In this document: positions 46,517 through 51,732 of the stretch, in pieces
Layout of the letters: each line of letters opens with the position of its first letter
Numbering within the stretch: the first letter of the stretch is position 1
Assembly (NCBI GenBank): GCA_900314525.1
Contig: OMVN01000015.1
Location: 1 to 51,732, forward strand
Length of the DNA stretch: 51,732 nucleotides
Direction: 5' to 3'
From: an uncultured Eubacteriales bacterium
Lineage (GTDB): Bacteria; Bacillota; Clostridia; Lachnospirales; Lachnospiraceae
Program-made: the position numbers and the translations under genes
The notes under the pieces: model-generated
The model's input: only the letters and a program-made list of their open reading frames with translations
Databases searched by the model: none
Told to the model about the DNA's origin: nothing

Positions 46517-46915
46517 ATGAATATAGGTTTAGTTGCACATGATTCTAAAAAGAAGTTAATGCAGAATTTGTGTATTGCATACAGAGGAATATTAAGCAAA
46601 CATGAGGTGTATGCCACATCGACTACAGGACGACTTGTTGAAGAAGTAACAAATCTTACTGTACATAAATTTCATGCAGGGCATCTTGGCGGAGTAGAGC
46701 AGATGTGTTCACAGGTTGAACAGAATCAAATAGATATGGTTATTTTTTTAAGAGATGCGCAGGAACCTAAGATGCATGAACCTGATGTTAAAAATATTTT
46801 TAGATTATGTGATATGCATAATATTCCTTTAGCTACTAATCTTGCAACAGCAGAATTACTTATCAAATCATTAGAACGTGGTGATTTGGACTGGCGTGAA
46901 ATGTACAAATCATAA
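46517..46915 (+). CDS. mgsA: Methylglyoxal synthase homologue with altered active site
   Basis: Methylglyoxal synthase converts dihydroxyacetone phosphate to methylglyoxal. The 132-residue protein keeps the fold and several E. coli active-site equivalents: His8-Asp9, Lys12, TSTT at 34-37, Asp80 (RD), and His87 with Asp90 (HEPD). The loop that reads SGPxGGDQQ in classical enzymes is AGHLGGVEQ here. The Ser65 equivalent is Ala54 and the catalytic-base Asp71 equivalent is Val60, with Glu61 next to it. The C-terminus is shorter than the E. coli protein and ends before its Arg150 position. Activity is therefore uncertain. It is the last gene of the min-rodA run. Confidence 0.8.
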   Translation: MNIGLVAHDSKKKLMQNLCIAYRGILSKHEVYATSTTGRLVEEVTNLTVHKFHAGHLGGVEQMCSQVEQNQIDMVIFLRDAQEPKMHEPDVKNIFRLCDMHNIPLATNLATAELLIKSLERGDLDWREMYKS

Positions 46916-46939
46916 TTATGTATTTTGTAATTAAATAAA

Positions 46940-46990
46940 GTTGCTGTAATGATAACGAGTTATGCCGTCTATCATATAGTGACTTTTTTT
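46940..46990 (+). terminator. Terminator after mgsA
   Basis: Arms 46940-46954 and 46970-46983 pair over about 14 positions with one bulge and several G-U pairs, followed by seven T (46984-46990). It ends the long mre-min-rodA-mgsA transcript before the oppositely oriented DUF378 gene. Confidence 0.7.
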
Positions 46991-47012
46991 AACTGTGATA
47001 TTAATTAATGTG

Positions 47013-47040
47013 GTCAGAGACGCCATAAGGCGCCTTTGAC
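47013..47040. repeat. GC-rich inverted repeat between mgsA and DUF378 gene
   Basis: Twelve-base arms (47013-47024 and 47029-47040) flank a 4-base loop, with one mismatch and one G-U pair. The core is much richer in GC than its surroundings. It lies 10 bases beyond the stop of the minus-strand DUF378 gene, so it may end that transcript, but no T run follows on either strand. Confidence 0.5.
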
Positions 47041-47049
47041 ATAATTGAG

Positions 47050-47259
47050 TTAGTCGGCCATTTCTTTTACTCTGCCAAACATACTGATTAAATATAGACC
47101 ACATATTCCAACAACAGAGTAAATTATTCTTGATAAGAGTGTCATGTTTCCAAATAAAAATGCGACAAGATCAAGTTTAAAGAAACCGATTAATCCCCAG
47201 TTAATTGCCCCAATAATAGCAATTGTCAAAATAGTATAATCTAAACCTCTTGAATCCAT
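47050..47259 (-). CDS. DUF378 family small membrane protein
   Basis: The 69-residue protein matches the DUF378 (YuzA-like) family: LDYTILTIAIIGAINWGLIG, then FKLDLVAFLFG and a second helix IIYSVVGICGLYLI. There are two membrane segments. The function of the family is unknown. A GAAAGGA site precedes the ATG on the minus strand. It is one of only two minus-strand genes in the window and stands alone, convergent with mgsA and divergent from the HlyD-like gene. Confidence 0.9.
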   Translation of the reverse strand: MDSRGLDYTILTIAIIGAINWGLIGFFKLDLVAFLFGNMTLLSRIIYSVVGICGLYLISMFGRVKEMAD

Positions 47260-47361
47260 AGTAATATCATCCTTTCAAATGTTTTTGTTATAAAAGTATT
47301 ATTGCCGGTAATTAATATTTTATTATGTAAAAATATGGAAATTATAAAACGGGAGAAAAAT

Positions 47362-48813
47362 ATGAGTCAGAATAATAGAAACCGTTCACGTAAAAATGGA
47401 AATAATTATAATTCAAAACAAATTTCCAGAAGGAAAAAGCGCAGAAGAAGAATTGGTTTTAATTTAAATATTGGAACCATTGTATTTTTTGTTCTGTTTT
47501 TGTATATCACGGTTAACTGTATTACATATATATTTAGAGAAAAAATTTCTATATATGAGGTAGTGAAGGGAGAGAGCGAGGAGATACCTTGCATTGAGAC
47601 AACTGGTATTGCCCTTAGACCTGAAACTGTGACTAATTCAAATTCAACTGGATATGTAAATTATTATGTAAAAAATGGCAGTAAAGTTGCTGTTGGTGAA
47701 AATCTTTATACAATTGATGAGAGTGGTACTTTTTCTCAGCTTTTAAAAGATGCAACAGTTAATGATACTGTACTCTCTGATACCAATGTTTCTGAAATAA
47801 AAACAGATATAAAAAAATTTGTATCTGAATTTGACTCTGTATCATTTGGCTCATCATATGAATTCAAATATGCCCTTGATGCAAAACTTTTAGAGTGCCT
47901 TAATTTAAATGCGTTGGATACAATTAACCAGACACTTACAGAAAATGGTGGAAGTGCACTTACATTAAATAAGTCTGCACTGGCTGGTGTAATAGAATTA
48001 TATACTGATGGATATGAAGCAGTTACTCCAGAGACAGTTACTAAAGATATGTTTGATGTGAGCAAGTATAGTAAAAAGACAATTTCAAGAGAAAAACCAA
48101 CTGAGTCTGGAAGTCCGATTTTTAAAACTATTACAGATGAAAACTGGAAAATTGTAATACCGCTGACAGATGAACAGTTTAATGATTATTCAGAGACTTC
48201 ATCCGTAACAGTATTTTTCCCAACAGAAAACCTTCAGGCATCTGCTGGATTTAGTGAAATATCTAGTGCTGATGGTAAATACGGAGTTCTTGATTTTAAA
48301 CGATATATGATTCGTTTTGCTGAGAAGAGACTTATAGACATTCATATTCTTGGGGATTCAAAAGAAGGATTAAAAGTTCCTAAAACAGCAGTGACAGAAA
48401 AAGATTTTTATACAATTCCAGTCGAATATTTAACATCTGGAGGTGACTCAAAATCTGAAGGTTTCAATATTGAAAAGATAGATAAAAATGGAAATTCCCA
48501 AGTTGTATTTACACCTGTTAATATAATCAAAAAAGATGATAAAGTTTGTTATATTGACGACTCTGCTATAAAAGAAAACACTATAGTATGTCAGCCATCT
48601 GCTTCAAATAAATATCAAGTTGGAAGCATGAGCAAAGTAAAGGGTGTTTATAATGTAAATACCGGACTCACGGCATTTAGAAATGTAGAGATTCTTTCAG
48701 AGAAAAATGGCTATTATATAGTAGAATCTGGAAGTAAGTATGGATTGCTGGTGTATGACCAGATTGTTCTAAATGCAAAAATGGTCAAAGATAAACAAGT
48801 TATATTTAATTAA
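47362..48813 (+). CDS. HlyD-like single-span membrane protein upstream of yggS
   Basis: The 483-residue protein has a very basic Asn/Arg/Lys-rich cytoplasmic tail (about 1-33), one membrane helix (about 37-58), and a large external domain. A biotinyl-lipoyl-like segment (TGYVNYYVKNGSKVAVGENLYTID) resembles HlyD adaptor proteins. A C-terminal beta-barrel-like region contains GLKVPKTAVTEKDFYTIPVEYL. No ABC transporter or outer-membrane partner is encoded nearby. Its position before yggS-sepF suggests a link to envelope or division, but that is inference. ATG 47362 follows GGGAG; an ATG/TTG-type start at 47302 lacks such a site. Confidence 0.75.
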   Translation: MSQNNRNRSRKNGNNYNSKQISRRKKRRRRIGFNLNIGTIVFFVLFLYITVNCITYIFREKISIYEVVKGESEEIPCIETTGIALRPETVTNSNSTGYVNYYVKNGSKVAVGENLYTIDESGTFSQLLKDATVNDTVLSDTNVSEIKTDIKKFVSEFDSVSFGSSYEFKYALDAKLLECLNLNALDTINQTLTENGGSALTLNKSALAGVIELYTDGYEAVTPETVTKDMFDVSKYSKKTISREKPTESGSPIFKTITDENWKIVIPLTDEQFNDYSETSSVTVFFPTENLQASAGFSEISSADGKYGVLDFKRYMIRFAEKRLIDIHILGDSKEGLKVPKTAVTEKDFYTIPVEYLTSGGDSKSEGFNIEKIDKNGNSQVVFTPVNIIKKDDKVCYIDDSAIKENTIVCQPSASNKYQVGSMSKVKGVYNVNTGLTAFRNVEILSEKNGYYIVESGSKYGLLVYDQIVLNAKMVKDKQVIFN

Positions 48814-48839
48814 TATTAAAGTTAAAGGAAGTGCTATTT

Positions 48840-49532
48840 ATGATTAGTGAAAATATGAATTATGTTCAGTCTAAAATAAATGAAGCTTGTAAAAGAGCGG
48901 GAAGAAATCCAGAAGAAGTAACCTTAATTGCCGTAAGCAAGACAAAGCCAGCTTCATATATAGAAGAAGCTTATAATGCAGGTAAAAGAGATTTTGGTGA
49001 GAATAAGGTTCAAGAACTTTGTGATAAATATGATATTTTACCAGATGATATTAAATGGCATCTTATAGGACATCTTCAGACAAATAAAGTAAAATATATA
49101 GTAGAAAAGGCTTATATGATACATTCTGTTGATTCATTTAAGCTAGCTTCTCAGATTGAAAAAGAAGCAATAAAGCATAATAAAGATGTGGATATTTTAA
49201 TTGAAGTAAATGTGGCTAATGAGGAATCTAAATTTGGACTTACATATGAGGAAACTATTTCTACTATAGAGCAGATAAAGGATCTGTCTCATGTACATAT
49301 AAAAGGGTTAATGACAATTGCCCCATTTACTGATACTCCAGAAGATAATAGAAAATATTTTAAAAAACTAAAAGAATTATCAATTAAAATAGCAGAACTT
49401 GGCATGAATAATGTTGAAATGAGAGAGCTTTCTATGGGAATGACAAATGATTATGAAATAGCAGTGGAAGAAGGGGCTACCCTTGTTAGGGTTGGAACAG
49501 GAATATTCGGAGAGAGAAACTATAATATTTAA
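48840..49532 (+). CDS. YggS-family PLP homeostasis protein
   Basis: The 230-residue TIM-barrel protein binds pyridoxal phosphate without known enzyme activity and buffers cellular PLP and amino-acid pools (YggS/YlmE/PLPBP family). The PLP lysine is Lys34 in LIAVSKTKP. Other signatures are DFGENKVQE, WHLIGHLQTNK, HSVDS and LSMGMTNDYEIAVEEGAT. ATG 48840 lies 10 bases after AAAGGA; a GTG at 48831 is too close to it. The adjacency to sepF copies the ylmE-ylmF order of Bacillus. Confidence 0.94.
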   Translation: MISENMNYVQSKINEACKRAGRNPEEVTLIAVSKTKPASYIEEAYNAGKRDFGENKVQELCDKYDILPDDIKWHLIGHLQTNKVKYIVEKAYMIHSVDSFKLASQIEKEAIKHNKDVDILIEVNVANEESKFGLTYEETISTIEQIKDLSHVHIKGLMTIAPFTDTPEDNRKYFKKLKELSIKIAELGMNNVEMRELSMGMTNDYEIAVEEGATLVRVGTGIFGERNYNI

Positions 49533-49559
49533 TATTTGATTACATTTAGGTTAATAAGG

Positions 49560-49588
49560 TTGACAATATTAGAAAATTCATTGATAAT
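49560..49588 (+). promoter_or_regulatory. Promoter of sepF
   Basis: A perfect TTGACA (49560-49565) is followed after 17 bases by GATAAT (49583-49588). It lies in the 95-base gap between yggS and sepF and indicates that sepF-lspA-rluD can be transcribed independently of yggS. Confidence 0.6.
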
Positions 49589-49627
49589 AATATAATATGA
49601 TTAAATAGCGACATGGAGGATATGCAA

Positions 49628-50155
49628 ATGGGTATATTAACAAAAATAAGAGACAGTGTTTTATTAAATGATGAAGATTATGAAGATGATGATGAATACA
49701 CAGAAGATGGATATGATGATGACGATGAATATGATGATACAGAGAAAAAAGGAATCTTTAAATCGTTAAGATTGAAAAAGGAATATGACTATGATGAACC
49801 TGATGAAGAAGAGTATAAACCAGTAGCAAAAAAAGTGAACAAGAAAGTTGTTCCAATGAGGAGTAAAAAAGGAAATAATATGGAAGTATGCATAATTAAA
49901 CCATCAAGTATTGATGATGGAAAAGAAATTGCCAGCACTCTTGTTAGTGGCATTGTTGTAGTATTAAATTTAGAGGGAATACAGATTGAGACAGCACAAA
50001 GAATCATTGATTTTGCCAGCGGTGCTTGTTTTGCAATCAATGGAAAAATGCAGAAAATTTCTAATTTCTTCTTTATTGCAACACCTAATAACGTTGATAT
50101 ATCTGGTGATGTTCAGGAAATACTTAATAATAATGCAGATATGTCAGATTATTAA
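49628..50155 (+). CDS. sepF: Cell division protein SepF
   Basis: SepF anchors and bundles FtsZ at the membrane. The 175-residue protein has an N-terminal amphipathic membrane-targeting helix (MGILTKIRDSVLL), a very acidic linker (about 15-60, mostly Asp, Glu and Tyr), and the C-terminal globular domain with MEVCIIKPSSIDDG and FASGACFAINGKMQKIS. ATG 49628 is 7 bases after GGAGGA; ATGs at 49613 and 49622 overlap or crowd that site. ZapA at 8.0 kb is the other FtsZ-associated factor in the window. Confidence 0.94.
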   Translation: MGILTKIRDSVLLNDEDYEDDDEYTEDGYDDDDEYDDTEKKGIFKSLRLKKEYDYDEPDEEEYKPVAKKVNKKVVPMRSKKGNNMEVCIIKPSSIDDGKEIASTLVSGIVVVLNLEGIQIETAQRIIDFASGACFAINGKMQKISNFFFIATPNNVDISGDVQEILNNNADMSDY

Positions 50156-50158
50156 TCT

Positions 50159-50692
50159 ATGAAAAATTTTAATAAGTATTTTGGCATTGGAATACTAGTG
50201 GCATTCCTGGTTTTTATTGATCAGTATACAAAATATCTGATTGTCAACAGATTAGGCATGACAAAAGAAATCCCAGTGTTAAAGGGTATTATTAGTTTTA
50301 AATATCTAGAAAATGATGGTATTGCGTTCAGTTTTTTGTCAGGAAAGACTTTTATTATTAATGCTATGGGCATATTTTTTACGGCAGTGATAATTTATAT
50401 GTTATTTGTATTACAGAGAAATATTAATAATCTGAAAAGTGATAATAGTAACTTTTATAAAAAACTGAATATTCTGCAGGTTCTTATTTCTTTTGTTATA
50501 GCGGGATCTGTAGGAAATATAATTGACAGAATAAGACTTGGATATGTGGTCGACTTTATAAAAACTGACTTCATAGATTTTCCAGTTTTTAATGTAGCTG
50601 ACTGTTACGTTACTGTTTCTGTTTTTTTCATTTTTGTAATATTAATTTTTATGAAAGATGATGAATTTAAACTTATTAAATTTAGAAGGTAG
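50159..50692 (+). CDS. lspA: Lipoprotein signal peptidase II
   Basis: LspA removes signal peptides from prolipoproteins after lipidation. The 177-residue polytopic protein has four membrane helices. The catalytic aspartates are Asp123 (GNIIDR) and Asp148 (FNVAD), with the conserved IDQYTKYL start and ENDGIAFSFL segment. The gene starts 3 bases after the sepF stop without a visible ribosome binding site, so translation probably depends on ribosomes finishing sepF. Confidence 0.94.
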   Translation: MKNFNKYFGIGILVAFLVFIDQYTKYLIVNRLGMTKEIPVLKGIISFKYLENDGIAFSFLSGKTFIINAMGIFFTAVIIYMLFVLQRNINNLKSDNSNFYKKLNILQVLISFVIAGSVGNIIDRIRLGYVVDFIKTDFIDFPVFNVADCYVTVSVFFIFVILIFMKDDEFKLIKFRR

Positions 50693-50700
50693 TGTTTGTT

Positions 50701-51618
50701 ATGGGGAATGATTCATATAATTATATTATCTCTGATGAAAATGCAGGAAAAAGAATAGATAAGTATATTAGTGAAATACATGATGAAGTTTCGAGAACTT
50801 ACATTCAGAAACTTATTTCTGATGGTAATATTACAGTAAATGATAAACAAATAAAGTCTAATTATAAGCTGTCATGTAATGACTCAGTGAATGTTACGAT
50901 TCCTGAACTTACCGAGCCAGATATACTGGCAGAGGATATTCCACTTGATATTCTATATGAGGATGACGATTTGATTGTTGTAAATAAACCAAAACAAATG
51001 GTTGTTCATCCTGCAAAGGGTCATTATAGCGGTACTCTTGTAAATGCTTTGATTTACCATTGTAGAGATAATTTATCAGGAATAAATGGAGTGCTAAGAC
51101 CAGGTATTGTTCATAGGATTGATAGTGATACAACGGGGGCCCTTGTGGTATGTAAAAATGACTTTACCCACAACATGATTGCACAGCAGCTTAAGGTTCA
51201 TTCAATTACTAGAAAATACGTAGCAATTGTCTATAATGTAATAAAAGAAGATGATGGTACAGTTAACGCAAAAATTGGACGAAGCCCAGTGGACAGGCTT
51301 AAAATGGCAGCAAATGTAGCCAATGGTAAAGAGGCAGTTACACATTATCATGTATTGAAAAGATTTAAAAATTTTACATATATTGAATGTACCCTGGAAA
51401 CGGGGAGAACACATCAGATAAGAGTTCATATGGCAAGTATTGGTCATCCAATATTAGGTGACCAGGTATATGGTCCAGCACGTTGTCCATATAAGCTTAC
51501 AGGGCAGACACTTCATGCTAAAGTGCTTGGATTTATTCATCCTCGTACAGGGGAATATATGGAGTTTGAGGCCCCGTTACCTGAATATTTTAAGCATTTA
51601 CTTAATATATTAAACTAG
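50701..51618 (+). CDS. RluD-type pseudouridine synthase
   Basis: This is a pseudouridine synthase of the RluA/RluD class acting on large-subunit rRNA. The 305-residue protein has an N-terminal S4 RNA-binding domain (KRIDKYISEIHDEVSRTYIQKLI region). The catalytic segment HRIDSDTTGALVV has Asp141 as the expected nucleophile, followed by ETGRTHQIRVHM. It has Thr-Gly where many members have Ser-Gly. Either ATG 50701 or GTG 50692 could be the start; AGAAGG (50684-50689) is 11 or 2 bases upstream, favouring the ATG. lspA-rluD adjacency is typical of Firmicutes. Confidence 0.92.
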   Translation: MGNDSYNYIISDENAGKRIDKYISEIHDEVSRTYIQKLISDGNITVNDKQIKSNYKLSCNDSVNVTIPELTEPDILAEDIPLDILYEDDDLIVVNKPKQMVVHPAKGHYSGTLVNALIYHCRDNLSGINGVLRPGIVHRIDSDTTGALVVCKNDFTHNMIAQQLKVHSITRKYVAIVYNVIKEDDGTVNAKIGRSPVDRLKMAANVANGKEAVTHYHVLKRFKNFTYIECTLETGRTHQIRVHMASIGHPILGDQVYGPARCPYKLTGQTLHAKVLGFIHPRTGEYMEFEAPLPEYFKHLLNILN

Positions 51619-51732
51619 CAAAACTATACTTGGGATAGTGTCAAGTGATGTATGAAAAAAAAAAACATAAAAACTGATACTTTAAAACGTCGAAAATCTG
51701 TAAATAGTTTATGTTGTGGCAGACTAACGCCA

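Noticed and set aside
49660-49750. Asp/Glu codon run in sepF as a tandem DNA repeat
   Set aside because: The GAT/GAA-rich stretch encodes the acidic linker typical of SepF and has no regular repeat unit.

Overview
The window is an AT-rich, gene-dense stretch of a low-GC Gram-positive chromosome. It has strong GGAGG-type ribosome binding sites, frequent TTG starts, very short intergenic gaps and nearly every gene on the + strand. Gene content points to an anaerobic, spore-forming member of Clostridia, most likely Lachnospiraceae: the rnfCDGEAB order, yqfC/yqfD, a BofC-like protein, the minCDE-rodA-mgsA order, a PF06838 lyase-like gene beside miaA, and DUF896. This placement is inferred from gene content and order, not from a database search. 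I see no prophage, CRISPR array, tRNA, rRNA or complete insertion sequence; the window reads as conserved core chromosome.

Layout. 0.1-5.1 kb: the complete Rnf ferredoxin:NAD+ oxidoreductase operon. Its convergent neighbour apbE (5.2-6.2 kb, minus) encodes the flavin transferase expected to attach FMN to RnfD and RnfG. 6.3-8.6 kb: ruvAB and zapA. 8.7-13.7 kb: a U32 RNA-hydroxylase-type protein and an overlapping SEDS glycosyltransferase/class B PBP pair. 13.8-18.2 kb: a NUDIX hydrolase, queH, a 46-residue membrane microprotein, alaS and rpsU. 18.2-24.6 kb: a CPBP protease, then yqfC-yqfD-phoH-ybeY-cdd, a BofC-like membrane protein and a BaiN-type flavoprotein. 24.5-29.1 kb: a COG2509-type flavoprotein, proB, an unrecognised 399-residue protein, a DUF896 protein and 5-formyl-THF cyclo-ligase. 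29.1-38.1 kb: miaB-mutS-mutL-miaA-PF06838-radC (tRNA modification and DNA repair). 38.2-46.9 kb: the cell-shape and division block mreB-mreC-mreD-pbp2-minC-minD-minE-rodA-mgsA. 47-51.6 kb: a DUF378 protein (minus), a HlyD-like membrane protein, yggS, sepF, lspA and an RluD-type pseudouridine synthase.

How the genes fit together. The envelope theme dominates: two SEDS/bPBP sets, MreBCD, MinCDE, ZapA and SepF cover elongation, septum placement and divisome assembly. Energy conservation (Rnf plus ApbE) forms a self-contained unit with its own promoter and a shared terminator. The rest is translation quality and genome maintenance.

The most noteworthy observations are deviations inside familiar families. 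The MreB homologue carries Lys and Asn where the catalytic Glu and the phosphate-loop Asp are expected. The methylglyoxal synthase homologue lacks the Asp71 equivalent. radC seems to start at an ATT codon. RnfE has a four-cysteine C-terminal tail. A hairpin appears able to mask the rpsU ribosome binding site, and a sigma-E-like promoter precedes yqfC. I found no clearly new multi-gene system.
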